Assembly: GCA_964544055.1 (NCBI GenBank)
Contig: CAZJAA010000003.1
Location: forward strand, 1 to 64,000
Reading direction: 5' to 3'
DNA length: 64,000 bases
Source of the DNA: SIG299 sp964544055
GTDB lineage: Bacteria > Bacillota > Clostridia > Lachnospirales > Lachnospiraceae
Below, piece by piece: positions 36,509-43,934 of the stretch. Each line of letters starts with the position of its first letter. Positions within the stretch are counted from its first letter, which is position 1. Below the pieces are notes generated by a model. The model ran no database searches and had not been told where the DNA came from. It saw only the letters and a list, made by a program, of their open reading frames with translations. Both the position numbers and the translations under genes were made by a program.

Positions 36509-36623
36509 TCTTATCTACCTTGGTTCCCACTGGTACCTTTGCTTTAAATGGATTCTTCTTACCATTTGTTTTCTCAACCGTACCTCTTCCATTCTCTCTT
36601 CTGACTGCTTTCTTTTTTGCCAT
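36420..36623 (-). pseudogene. Integrase N-terminal-domain-like fragment
   Basis: The first ~50 residues (MAKKKAVRRENGRGTVEKTN, then KAKVPVGTKVDKNGKHRQFTKYFGK) resemble the start of tyrosine integrases: a basic tail, a GxGTV strand and the Arm-type DNA-binding three-strand sheet with its typical K-x-YFGK turn. After that the frame becomes Cys/Tyr-rich and stops at residue 67. No core-binding or catalytic domain follows. It sits at the prophage edge, where an integrase would be expected, so it is probably a relic or a truncated DNA-binding protein. Confidence 0.5.
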
Positions 36624-36673
36624 AATTTTTTACCATCCTTTCGCATCCAGCTTGAGGTATACCAACCATTGGT

Positions 36674-36731
36674 CTACCTACCTATGCAAAAAAAGTTGGG
36701 GTAGGTAGCAGGTAGGTAGCAGGGTAGGTAG
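36674..36731. repeat. GTAGGTAG repeats at the prophage left end
   Basis: GTAGGTAG occurs in direct orientation at 36701-36708, 36712-36719 and 36724-36731 at 11-12 bp spacing, and inverted at 36674-36681. Helical-phase spacing suggests protein-binding sites (integrase arm sites, operator or iterons). The 334-bp gap 36624-36956 otherwise contains only the terminator at 36732-36781 and non-coding sequence. Confidence 0.5.
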
Positions 36732-36781
36732 GCAGAAAAAACGAGGGCAAACCATGCCGTACTACGACTTGATTTGCCCTC
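36732..36781 (-). terminator. Terminator closing the leftward prophage operon
   Basis: A perfect 9-bp stem GAGGGCAAA / TTTGCCCTC (36743-36751 with 36773-36781) is followed on the minus strand by CGTTTTTTC. It marks the end of the long leftward transcript. Confidence 0.85.
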
Positions 36782-36956
36782 TAAAATAAAGGTTTTTTCT
36801 ATGATTTTTTAGAACTTGCCAGCCTTAGCCGCTTCTTCAATAGCAACAGTAATGTACACATTTTGGGGCTTTGCCTTTGATTTTGTTGCCTCTATGTTTC
36901 CTATTCACCAAATTTTCTACCCTTTCAGCGTATCTCAGGACATTTTTGCAGAACAT

Positions 36957-37196
36957 TTACGCTTCTGCTCCGTCATACACATAACCTGTTTCCTGCCAGA
37001 ACTTTATCGGCGATATGTAGTAGTCATACTGGCTACTTCCATCTTTCTTGAACGCTACCCCGAAGGTAAGGAAGCCGAGGATAATTCCCTGCCTTACAAA
37101 CTGCGGATCCTTTTTCATAACCCTTGCCGCCACTGTAACCGGTACGTTCTCGCCTGTGAACTCTGGTACTTCCAAATATACTTTATCTTTATTCAT
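36957..37196 (-). CDS. Small prophage protein (79 aa)
   Basis: A 79-residue protein with no named family that I can identify. The central segment VAARVMKKDPQFVRQGIILG resembles helix-turn-helix DNA-binding phage proteins of the excisionase type, with the extended Phe/Tyr-rich C-terminus QYDYYISPIKFWQETG, a tail often seen after such domains. A GGAGGG ribosome site precedes the ATG. It is the last gene of the leftward operon. Confidence 0.65.
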   Translation of the reverse strand: MNKDKVYLEVPEFTGENVPVTVAARVMKKDPQFVRQGIILGFLTFGVAFKKDGSSQYDYYISPIKFWQETGYVYDGAEA

Positions 37197-37199
37197 TTG

Positions 37200-37454
37200 T
37201 CAATGCCCTCCTTTCTCCTTGTCTGCGGCAATAATCGCCTGCATAATATCCTCAGCCTTCTTTTCTCCAATGCCTTTTACTGCCAAAATAGCCTCTCTGA
37301 TTTCCGACTCATTGAGACCTTCTGCAGATTTCTTTCCTGCCATATAGCCTTTCTGATAAACTCCAGCCACAAAGTTCGACATCTGGCTATGGTCCATTTT
37401 CTTGATTCTGTCATACTCTTTTCTGTTGATCATTTCTACTTTATTCTTCGCCAT
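37200..37454 (-). CDS. Small helix-hairpin-helix protein (84 aa)
   Basis: An 84-residue basic protein whose C-terminal half contains a helix-hairpin-helix: REAILAVKGIGEKKAEDIMQAI. This points to sequence-independent DNA binding. GGAGG lies seven bases before the ATG, inside the end of the upstream gene. Function unknown. Confidence 0.68.
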   Translation of the reverse strand: MAKNKVEMINRKEYDRIKKMDHSQMSNFVAGVYQKGYMAGKKSAEGLNESEIREAILAVKGIGEKKAEDIMQAIIAADKEKGGH

Positions 37455-37914
37455 TTTCTGCCTCCATATCTTCTTTAATTATCTCAAAACTATCCATCGG
37501 AACGAGTCTTGTCCTATTACAACCATATGCTACGACAACCACTTTTTTCTGCTCAATTACGCTCTTTCCAACATAATCATGCTCCGATCCATCGTAACCG
37601 TAAGAAGTATCACAATATAACTCAGCTTTTGTCGCAATCATCTTCATACCGATAACAATTCCCACAAATTCTTTTTCCGTCAACTCGTAGTAAGTCTTGA
37701 TGAATCCACCGCCGCCCCAATCTTCTACCGGAACCTCTCTGTCTCTGTCTGATTCCTTCTTGGCTTTGTTGTCGGTATAAAAATAACAAGGTCTGCCGTT
37801 CTCCGTTTCTTTTTCACTTAGCCGGGTTATACACCTTCCGTCATTTATCTTTTTCATATACCGGCTGCATTTTACTATCTGAAACATAAAGCTATTACAT
37901 CTGTTTAATTTCAC
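37441..37914 (-). CDS. Prophage hypothetical protein (157 aa), GTG start
   Basis: A 157-residue soluble protein without a recognised domain; the middle is rich in Tyr, Gly and Asp (SYGYDGSEHDYVGKS). Its GTG start has AGGTAGGTG just upstream, partly inside the stop region of the PemK-like gene, suggesting translational coupling. It overlaps the next gene by 14 bp. Confidence 0.65.
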   Translation of the reverse strand: MKLNRCNSFMFQIVKCSRYMKKINDGRCITRLSEKETENGRPCYFYTDNKAKKESDRDREVPVEDWGGGGFIKTYYELTEKEFVGIVIGMKMIATKAELYCDTSYGYDGSEHDYVGKSVIEQKKVVVVAYGCNRTRLVPMDSFEIIKEDMEAENGEE

Positions 37915-37922
37915 ACTTTCAC

Positions 37923-38402
37923 CTACCTGTTCAGCATCTTCTCTATCAACCCGTCGTACAGCATTTTATAATCCGGTTGCTTTCTCATATCTTCCAGCTC
38001 TGCATTTGCTTTTTCCAACTGTGCCTGCAGATCATTCATTCTCTTTAATGCGTCAATATCTAACTGTCCCGGTCCAAATGGAATCCCTAAAGAAATCGCA
38101 AGTGCTATATTCAAATTCTTTTCTTCTTCGTCCGTCAATTCTCCAATCCATTCTCCAATTCTGTCTGTACTCACCGTAAATACCTGCTCGCAAAGCACTG
38201 TTGACGGTCTTAATGCCGACCTGATGAGTACATGAGTTGGCAGATCATTCTTGGGCTGCGTTGTCATATACACAACTTCTACCGTCGTGCTATTATCGTT
38301 ATTCTTGTTATTTGACACAATTACTGCCGGACGGTTCCCTTTCTGCTCGCTCCCTTCCTCTTTATTATTGCTTCGTACATAATAAATCTGTCCTCTTTTC
38401 AA
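37923..38402 (-). CDS. PemK/MazF-family protein with coiled-coil tail
   Basis: The protein of about 159 residues begins LKRGQIYYVRSNNKEEGSEQ and continues through RPAVIVSNNKNNDNSTTVEVVYMTT, the PemK/MazF fold with its conserved GNRPAVIVS turn and T-T strand. Beyond residue 110 it has a predicted coiled-coil tail (MNDLQAQLEKANAELEDM), unlike plain MazF toxins. The start is TTG at 38402, seven bases after a GGAGG; the longer frame runs through the upstream small gene. It may act as an mRNA interferase or as a phage regulatory derivative. Confidence 0.8.
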   Translation of the reverse strand: MKRGQIYYVRSNNKEEGSEQKGNRPAVIVSNNKNNDNSTTVEVVYMTTQPKNDLPTHVLIRSALRPSTVLCEQVFTVSTDRIGEWIGELTDEEEKNLNIALAISLGIPFGPGQLDIDALKRMNDLQAQLEKANAELEDMRKQPDYKMLYDGLIEKMLNR

Positions 38403-38413
38403 AATATCGCCTC

Positions 38414-38569
38414 CTATAATTCCAATGCAGCTTTTAACACTTTGACCGCTTTTTTCTCTTCCTCTTTGCTTTTGAACACAAAATTCAAATCCTGATCCAC
38501 GCAATATTTAATGCCGAACTCTTTCAAAACCTTCTGTCTTTCTGATGTTGCGAAAATTTCCTTCGCCAT
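38414..38569 (-). CDS. Small protein upstream of the PemK-like gene (51 aa)
   Basis: An ATG at 38569 with AGGAGG seven bases upstream opens a 51-residue frame, MAKEIFATSERQKVLKEFGI and on to KAAKV-type helical ending, rich in Lys and Glu. It ends 11 bp before the PemK-like start. The position is that of an antitoxin, but the sequence has no ribbon-helix-helix or AbrB-type motif I can identify. Confidence 0.62.
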   Translation of the reverse strand: MAKEIFATSERQKVLKEFGIKYCVDQDLNFVFKSKEEEKKAVKVLKAALEL

Positions 38570-38580
38570 ATTCTTTCCTC

Positions 38581-38892
38581 CTATTCTGCTGGGAACTCAT
38601 AAACAATGTTCTTTCTGTATGTAGCAGGAACCGTTGCCTGTGCTGCCATATCGAAATATTCAACGGTGTAACACTCATTTTCATAAGATCCACAAAAATC
38701 TTTCAGTACAGCAAGGCACCTTTCCTTCGACTCATACTCTGCCACTTCTTCAAGGCAGCCGTCCGAAATACAAATTGTATGCCGGACTACCTCCTGCCTT
38801 CCTTTCTTGTCAACCTGTTCTGCATATTCCAAAGCGTTAAACGCTCTGCCAAACCGCAACACTTTTTCTTTATTCTGACTAACAATCAGCAT
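38581..38892 (-). CDS. Prophage hypothetical protein (103 aa)
   Basis: A 103-residue protein beginning MLIVSQNKEKVLRFGRAFNAL, a form common in Firmicutes phages. It is a small mixed alpha/beta protein without TM helices. It abuts the ParB-like gene (stop/start junction within one base). Function unknown. Confidence 0.72.
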   Translation of the reverse strand: MLIVSQNKEKVLRFGRAFNALEYAEQVDKKGRQEVVRHTICISDGCLEEVAEYESKERCLAVLKDFCGSYENECYTVEYFDMAAQATVPATYRKNIVYEFPAE

Positions 38893-40254
38893 TTATGCCT
38901 CCTTCACATACAAATCACTCGTGCCTTCGATTACCTCTTTTTCTTCATCGTTCGGAAATTGGAATCCGTACTTTTCAAGCACCGCATAGAACTTCTTTAC
39001 CTTTTCGCCAGTTAATGTTTCATACTGAAATTTCCATGTTACGAGATCTTGCTCTGCCACCATTGCCGATGTGATGCACAACAACTTATGAAGCAGGCTG
39101 AGCCCTTCCAGCTTTTTCTCCGCTTCTTCTCTAGCTTGTCCTTCTGCCTTATAGACTTCACATCCCAAGAAAAACTCCTTCAATGTGTTATGTCCTACAA
39201 AAGTCTCATAACAAAGAATCTGCTCAAACAATTCTGCTTCGATTTCCTTTGTTTCCTTGATTGGCTCGATTCTTCCGGATATAATGCCTTCGATGAAAAC
39301 CCTCCTCGTGTTCGATGCTTCTTTCAGAATTGCCTTTATCTGCCTCTTATTCTTTTCATTCTGCTTCTTAGCCTCTTCTGCCGGAGTAAGAACCTTCTTT
39401 TCTTTTTTGACTTTTCGCACAAGATACAGCGAACTGTATCTCTCCATATAGAAAATCTGCTTTCCGTTTTCCTCAAACTTAAATTTCTTAGGCGGTTCGT
39501 CATTCAGATTGTAGCTTGTCATTCTCTCGATTTTGTTGCTATAAAAATCGTCTTCAAATTCCTTCGGAGCCTTCTTGATGCCTAATTTCTTCAATTCGGC
39601 CACGATCACTTTCAGATTGTCCTTGCGCTTCTGTTCATTTACCGCATTAAGGGAAAGTCTCGCCAAATCCCTAGAGCTTGTCGCTTCTTTCAGCACCTTA
39701 TTCCTTGTCTCAACATCTTTGATTTTCTCCAGTTCGTACAAATCTGTGAGTGATAACTGGAATGCTTCCTGATCTTCTTTATCTTTCAAGACATTCTGAT
39801 CCAGCTTTGCGATATTCAGGCGGCGCTTGATGGTAGTCTTACTAAAACCGGTCTTTTCAGCAATCTGTTCCTCTGTGTCTCCGAGGTCGAGCATCATCTG
39901 AAAACCGTTTGCCTGCTCCCAGATAGTCAAATCATTACGCTGCATATTTTCTTCCAGCATCGTGCCGACCTGATCCTTTTGGTCCATATCTGTCACTACC
40001 CTGCAAGGAAACGCTGTAAGTCCTGCCTCCTTACCGGCCGCAAATCTTCTGTGACCGATGATTAGTGTATATCCGTCCTCGTGCCATTCTCTTTTATCGT
40101 CCCAATGTCCTGGAATTACCGTAAGGTTCTGCATGATGCCCTTCTTCTTGATAGATTCTGATAACTCCGATAAATCTCCTAAATCCTTCCTGGGATTGTC
40201 CGGGTGCTGATGAATCAGATCAGCCGCTATATTCAAAATGCCATTGTTTTCCAT
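38893..40254 (-). CDS. ParB/Spo0J-like nuclease-fold DNA-binding protein
   Basis: A 453-residue protein. The N-terminal ParB domain shows the box motifs: NPRKDLGDLSELSESIKKKG, GHRRFAAGKEAG (CTP/DNA-binding region) and EENMQRNDLTIWEQA. A helix-turn-helix follows (EEQIAEKTGFSKTTIKRRLNIAKL, about 130-155). The C-terminal ~250 residues are helical and charged with no named domain. No ParA is encoded nearby, so a role in phage DNA replication, regulation or methyl-target recognition is as likely as partition. Confidence 0.85.
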   Translation of the reverse strand: MENNGILNIAADLIHQHPDNPRKDLGDLSELSESIKKKGIMQNLTVIPGHWDDKREWHEDGYTLIIGHRRFAAGKEAGLTAFPCRVVTDMDQKDQVGTMLEENMQRNDLTIWEQANGFQMMLDLGDTEEQIAEKTGFSKTTIKRRLNIAKLDQNVLKDKEDQEAFQLSLTDLYELEKIKDVETRNKVLKEATSSRDLARLSLNAVNEQKRKDNLKVIVAELKKLGIKKAPKEFEDDFYSNKIERMTSYNLNDEPPKKFKFEENGKQIFYMERYSSLYLVRKVKKEKKVLTPAEEAKKQNEKNKRQIKAILKEASNTRRVFIEGIISGRIEPIKETKEIEAELFEQILCYETFVGHNTLKEFFLGCEVYKAEGQAREEAEKKLEGLSLLHKLLCITSAMVAEQDLVTWKFQYETLTGEKVKKFYAVLEKYGFQFPNDEEKEVIEGTSDLYVKEA

Positions 40255-40599
40255 CTATATATCCTCCTTCTCTTTTCCTAACAAATCCGTGTGCTTCATA
40301 AGGCAGGCTACGCACCCTTTATTCTGGAATCCCGGCTTGCAATTTACCTCAGCCGGTATCGGGCAACTATGCACATTCTTGATTATGTATTCTGCCAGCT
40401 CTTTGCTTTTTCTCTTTTCAGTTTTCACTTTTCTGTCTGCAGAATCCAGTCTGCAGTCTGCATGACCGATGAAATCAGCCATCATTCGCATTGTCTCTTT
40501 ACAATACACTTCATTTATTGCATATTCCTTTGGTGTGAAGTCGTGCAGGAATGTGTCAATTCTTCTTTTCAACTCATTCTTATTCGTTATATCTGCCAT
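40255..40599 (-). CDS. Prophage hypothetical protein with cysteine cluster (114 aa)
   Basis: The start is ATG at 40599 with a GAAGGGA ribosome site; the longer frame upstream is antisense sequence of the variable repeat and is rejected. The C-terminal segment HSCPIPAEVNCKP...KGCVACLMKH carries four to five cysteines that could bind zinc or an Fe-S cluster. It is one base from the ParB-like gene. Function unknown. Confidence 0.68.
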   Translation of the reverse strand: MADITNKNELKRRIDTFLHDFTPKEYAINEVYCKETMRMMADFIGHADCRLDSADRKVKTEKRKSKELAEYIIKNVHSCPIPAEVNCKPGFQNKGCVACLMKHTDLLGKEKEDI

Positions 40600-40621
40600 G
40601 TCATTCTTCCCTTCTTTCAAT

Positions 40622-40640
40622 GGGCGGCACAAGACCGCCC
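40622..40640 (-). promoter_or_regulatory. DGR-associated hairpin downstream of VR2
   Basis: On the minus strand GGGCGG(T) - CTTGT - (G)CCGCCC forms a 6-bp GC stem plus one G-T pair with a CTTGT loop, 11 bp after the target gene's stop and 34 bp from the VR2 edge. The loop is identical to that of the hairpin after VR1 while the stem differs. It is too short of U-tracts to be a terminator. Confidence 0.72.
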
Positions 40641-40651
40641 GATTACTCTGA

Positions 40652-41500
40652 TTATGAGATTTCTCTCTTGACGAGGAAGCAGAGCGGCACCCGAGTCTCG
40701 TCGGAGGCGTACCAGGAGTCGGCAGTGCCGCCGTAGTCGACAGAGCACGCATAGGTCGAACTGCCAGACCTAACGGAAGCCAGCCACCAGTAGCAGGTAT
40801 CTGAACCCTCCGCACTTCCTTTCATTCTGTTTCTCCGATCCTCGTAATATTCCAACTGCTCATACAGGCCTTCATCGCCATAGCAATAATCTTCATCGAA
40901 AACTTCTGACGCTGCAGGAAGGAATAACTTGCAAGCATATTCTGCCTCGTTTCCATCATTGTCAAGCCACTTTCTCTGTGCGTCGCCGATCACTGCTTTC
41001 AATTCTTCCGGAAGCTGTTCCCAAATTGTTTCATCGAGGTATTTCTTCACATTGGATGCCAGAAAACCTCCTTCATTGGTATCTTTCTCATTCCAAGAAA
41101 CAGGATTTCCAACGCAATCCTTACTCTCAAATCTCACAAAATCTTCCTGAACATCTGTCACAACAAGCGTTATCGGCTGTCCGTTTTTAAGCGTCTCCGT
41201 CTTGTAATCTCCAACACAGAACTTTTCTCCAGCATTGAGTGCTTTCTGAATTTCATCCCACGATGCCTCCAGTTTTCCGGTACTTCTCTTAATTGCTGGT
41301 ACCGTATTGGATGCCGTTCTTGCAGTGCATACAGACATCTTGTTTTTCAGTCTCTCCATAAACTCCGTCTTGGCTCTGACATTTATTTCTTCCAATTCCT
41401 TCTGATGCTGATAAAATGCCTGACTCTGCTGCTGGATTGTCTCAGGGCTACCCTTTACCTCCAGTTCCTCGTTTCCTGCTTTCAGTCTTAATTCTTCCAT
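40652..41500 (-). CDS. Second DGR target protein (C-type-lectin-like C-terminus, DUF6273-like)
   Basis: A 282-residue protein; ATG 41500 has AAGGAGA six bases upstream. Residues ~1-75 are a charged helical segment (TIQQQSQAFYQHQKELEEIN), without signal peptide or TM helix. From ~95 to the end it has a DUF6273/CLec-type domain (FVRFESKDCVGNPVSWNEK; LDETIWEQLPEELK), ending in DTCYWWLASVRSG...SDETRVPLCFLVKREIS. The last ~40 residues are encoded by VR2. It lies between the ParB-like and Rha-like genes, not in the tail module, so the diversified ligand may be inside the cell or reached in another way. Confidence 0.88.
   Translation of the reverse strand: MEELRLKAGNEELEVKGSPETIQQQSQAFYQHQKELEEINVRAKTEFMERLKNKMSVCTARTASNTVPAIKRSTGKLEASWDEIQKALNAGEKFCVGDYKTETLKNGQPITLVVTDVQEDFVRFESKDCVGNPVSWNEKDTNEGGFLASNVKKYLDETIWEQLPEELKAVIGDAQRKWLDNDGNEAEYACKLFLPAASEVFDEDYCYGDEGLYEQLEYYEDRRNRMKGSAEGSDTCYWWLASVRSGSSTYACSVDYGGTADSWYASDETRVPLCFLVKREIS
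40675..40795 (-). repeat. DGR variable repeat VR2
   Basis: This 121-bp segment aligns without gaps to template repeat 58872-58992. I count 17 differences, all at adenines of the template read on the coding strand. Sixteen fall in the 13 AAY codons and one at the Cys/stop position near the 3' end. The replaced residues in order are Y,S,Y,S,D,Y,G,T,D,S,Y,D,T where the template encodes Asn. Confidence 0.95.
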
Positions 41501-41549
41501 TGTGTTTCTCCTTTCGCTATTGCGTGTTATAATCTGCCTTTTATCTCGA

Positions 41550-41579
41550 ATTTGCGAACCTTGTGGGTAAAAAATATGC
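41550..41579 (-). promoter_or_regulatory. Conserved leader element upstream of the VR2 target gene
   Basis: The plus-strand sequence ATTTGCGAACCTT, then GGGTAAAAAATAT, recurs with minor changes at 45221-45250. Both copies lie in short intergenic leaders of minus-strand genes. A TATAAC-like -10 (minus strand, near 41527) follows this one. It may be a promoter/operator; there is no other support. Confidence 0.42.
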
Positions 41580-41609
41580 GACCACATTTCCGGCTCGCAA
41601 AATTCAATT

Positions 41610-42296
41610 CTATACTACTGCCAGCTGTCTGTTTAACAGTTCCTCATACAGTTTGAAGCCGTAGATGAATCCCTGGAGTTCCGCTTCTATCGCAACGCCA
41701 TACACTGCTCCTTCGATCTTATTGGTTTCTTTTGCCTTCATCTGTACTTCGCCCATAACATCGTGGAATATCTGGTACTTTTCTGTCAGCTCCGCAATCT
41801 CACGATTTTCAAGTGCCGGACCCGTGATGAATCTATCAAATAATTCCTTTATTTTCTCACACTCTGTCCTTGATCTACCGTCCATAAGAAAACTTTTCTG
41901 CTCGGTGGAAAGTGCCTGCTTTAACTTCTCTGCTCCCTTGATGAACTGCTGACTTTTTCTATTCTCCCCGGCACATATCTTGTCAAGAAAAATCTGTCCT
42001 CCTTTTTCGGTCAGGTAACATACTGCGTGTTTTCTCACTCCCTGTTTGTAAACTCTTTCTGCAAAATGAAACTCTTTCTTTTCCTGTTCCTCAGCATTAA
42101 CCGTCACATACTTAGAAACCATATTGAACACCTTTGTATGCGCCCAGCCGAACATTTCAGCAATATCCATTGTGCAGATACCGACCTCTGACTTGTCCTG
42201 CTTTCCGGTTGCCTGTAATGCTACTGCAATATCTTTTATGCACTCAGCCACCTGCTGGGTATCTCTCTCACTGATTTTGAATATATTCTCACTCAT
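41610..42296 (-). CDS. Rha-like phage regulatory protein
   Basis: A 228-residue protein. Residues ~40-115 (GICTMDIAEMFGWAHTKVFNMVSKYV, then FAERVYKQGVRKHAVCYLTEKGGQIFLDKI) resemble the Rha family regulatory domain found in temperate phages. The rest is helical. The ATG at 42296 follows GGAGG and overlaps the previous gene's stop (ATGA); the longer frame is not needed. It may control phage development, but the exact role is unknown. Confidence 0.6.
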   Translation of the reverse strand: MSENIFKISERDTQQVAECIKDIAVALQATGKQDKSEVGICTMDIAEMFGWAHTKVFNMVSKYVTVNAEEQEKKEFHFAERVYKQGVRKHAVCYLTEKGGQIFLDKICAGENRKSQQFIKGAEKLKQALSTEQKSFLMDGRSRTECEKIKELFDRFITGPALENREIAELTEKYQIFHDVMGEVQMKAKETNKIEGAVYGVAIEAELQGFIYGFKLYEELLNRQLAVV

Positions 42297-42550
42297 GCTG
42301 CTACCTCCTTCTTTAACAGTCTTAACAACGGATGCCACGGTCTTGTGCCACGCATACGATCTACGATTTTCTGCAAATCAATATCCTTCTTTTCAACCTG
42401 GCGATAGTCCTTGTATTTGCCGGCATTTCTCTCATTAACCAGTCTGTCGTGAAAACCATCTGTAATCTTGAAACGATCCGGTCTTTTCTTGTCCTCACTA
42501 AATGCCACATATTCCTTGTTTCCGTGAACCCAATAGCCAACTATCTGCAT
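42293..42550 (-). CDS. Prophage hypothetical protein (85 aa)
   Basis: An 85-residue basic protein (MQIVGYWVHGNKEYVAFSED...RPWHPLLRLLKKEVAA) with no recognised domain. It overlaps the Rha-like gene by 4 bp and is 5 bp from the gene upstream, so it is cotranslated within the operon. Confidence 0.65.
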   Translation of the reverse strand: MQIVGYWVHGNKEYVAFSEDKKRPDRFKITDGFHDRLVNERNAGKYKDYRQVEKKDIDLQKIVDRMRGTRPWHPLLRLLKKEVAA

Positions 42551-42555
42551 AGCCT

Positions 42556-43254
42556 CTACCTCCCTTCGTATCTGTCGTGTATAGAAATCGGGTACTTCGA
42601 TTTTGTGACTTCCTTAAATCTGCTGTCTGATGAATAAAGGAAATTGCCACCAGCCATATACCAACGCTTTCTGCAGTATGCAGGCTTGCAGTCAATGTAT
42701 TCCTCGCCACCTATCTTTCTCCATTCGATATACACACATTCTCTTATATCCTCTGGCTCGAATGGTCCTTTCGTCTTTGACAAAATGTAAAGTTCCCGTG
42801 CGTGTGCCGAAATTCCTCCATTGGTGCAATCTCCAAAAGCACTATCTCTTAACACCCTGGCCGTCAAACAGCTTTCTATGTCAAAGTTTGTCTGCATCCA
42901 GTCTGTCACTTCGTCTCTGTATTTACAACCAGTCCAAACCTCACCCATATATACCAGTTCATTGTCGAACTTCTGCAGGATCCAATACTCTCCACCTACC
43001 GGAAATACCGCCTGCAACTGTATGTACTCTTTGCTCGCCTCATCAAATGCCACTTTCTTGATGCAGGTTGGTGTGCTGCGCCATGCTACACTGTGCTTTT
43101 CGATGAAGCTCTCCAATTTTTTCTCTGCATAATCCTCCGGTATATCCTCCTGGTTTACGGCAATATCACCGCTCTCCAGCACACCGTATTTATTTGAAAT
43201 TTCCATCCATGTACCTTCTAAGTAAAGTACATAGCCATCTTTCTCAATTCTCAT
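42556..43254 (-). CDS. Prophage hypothetical protein (232 aa)
   Basis: A 232-residue soluble protein with many aromatic residues and a late cysteine cluster (EYIDCKPAYCRKRWYMAGGNF). I see no catalytic motif. It resembles the uncharacterised accessory proteins common in Clostridia phages and plasmids. It overlaps the upstream gene by 11 bp. Confidence 0.68.
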   Translation of the reverse strand: MRIEKDGYVLYLEGTWMEISNKYGVLESGDIAVNQEDIPEDYAEKKLESFIEKHSVAWRSTPTCIKKVAFDEASKEYIQLQAVFPVGGEYWILQKFDNELVYMGEVWTGCKYRDEVTDWMQTNFDIESCLTARVLRDSAFGDCTNGGISAHARELYILSKTKGPFEPEDIRECVYIEWRKIGGEEYIDCKPAYCRKRWYMAGGNFLYSSDSRFKEVTKSKYPISIHDRYEGR

Positions 43255-43495
43255 TAGCCGCCTCCTGTTCTTCCCTGATTCTTTCTGCTTCTCTAATCTC
43301 TGCTATTGCTATGTATTCGTCTATGTGATATCCATTGATAATGTTGATTGCCTGCAGTTCCGGAAGATTACACCTGTTCTGTAATTCAATTCTCAGTTTT
43401 CTTCTTTCGCCTATATCTTGCAAATGTTCAGCAGGCAGGAGCTTCGCCCTGTCTCTGTATTCATTCGCAATCTTCCTGGTAAGCAATTCAGCCAT
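43244..43495 (-). CDS. Prophage hypothetical protein (83 aa)
   Basis: An 83-residue, strongly helical, charged protein (LTRKIANEYRDRAKLLPAEHLQDIGERRKLRIELQ) ending in a Glu-rich stretch. No domain recognised. It is 2 bp from the upstream gene. Confidence 0.62.
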   Translation of the reverse strand: MAELLTRKIANEYRDRAKLLPAEHLQDIGERRKLRIELQNRCNLPELQAINIINGYHIDEYIAIAEIREAERIREEQEAANEN

Positions 43496-43497
43496 AT

Positions 43498-43692
43498 CTA
43501 TACCCTTTCTACATAATCAATGCTATCCGCATCACTTCCAAATTCCGGACACAACGACTGCCACAGTTCTTCCAAGTCACTCATATTCTTCGCTTCCAGC
43601 TCTGTCTCGTCGCCACCGTTAAATCCGATACGGTAGGTTTGTAGGCCTGCATCACCCACAACCACATCTTTTCCTGCCTGTCTTATTGTCAC
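43498..43692 (-). CDS. Prophage hypothetical protein (64 aa)
   Basis: A 64-residue acidic protein, MTIRQAGKDVVVGDAGLQTY to SDADSIDYVERV, lacking recognisable motifs. It overlaps its upstream neighbour by 4 bp, typical of this operon. Confidence 0.62.
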   Translation of the reverse strand: MTIRQAGKDVVVGDAGLQTYRIGFNGGDETELEAKNMSDLEELWQSLCPEFGSDADSIDYVERV

Positions 43693-43934
43693 TGCGCCAC
43701 CTCCCTCGGCACTTTTTTAAGCGCCGTTCCTTTTGGCATTTCTCCGGAATAATTCACTCCATACATCATATATTCCGGATTCTTCTCTACAAACCCCTTC
43801 GCCTCGTCCTTCGATTTGAAGAAATCAGTACATTTCTCCAGCTTTCCGTCGTCTTTAAGAATACACGCCATATACTTCTCTCCTGCACGGCTGGGTATTG
43901 TTCCCTCCGGTACCGTTACGATTACTTTCTGCAT
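43689..43934 (-). CDS. Prophage hypothetical protein (81 aa)
   Basis: An 81-residue small beta/alpha protein (MQKVIVTVPEGTIPSRAGEKYMACILKDDGKLEKCTDFF...) with no named family. It overlaps the larger gene upstream by 13 bp. Confidence 0.62.
   Translation of the reverse strand: MQKVIVTVPEGTIPSRAGEKYMACILKDDGKLEKCTDFFKSKDEAKGFVEKNPEYMMYGVNYSGEMPKGTALKKVPREVAQ

Noticed and set aside
36200..36800. tRNA gene as an attachment site
   Set aside because: No cloverleaf or CCA-ended gene seen at this prophage end.
36805..36900. Minus-strand frame ending VYITVAIEEAAKAGKF, phage-like in appearance
   Set aside because: No start codon with ribosome site and stops in adjacent positions; may be a remnant but unsupported.
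36816..37478. Long plus-strand frame (220 codons)
   Set aside because: Opposite to three well-supported overlapping minus-strand genes; Cys/Phe/Leu-rich composition of an antisense shadow.
40600..40815. Upstream extension of the 114-aa gene, giving a 186-aa protein
   Set aside because: It reads VR2 in a shifted frame; the ATG at 40599 has a ribosome site and the VR2 target gene occupies this DNA.
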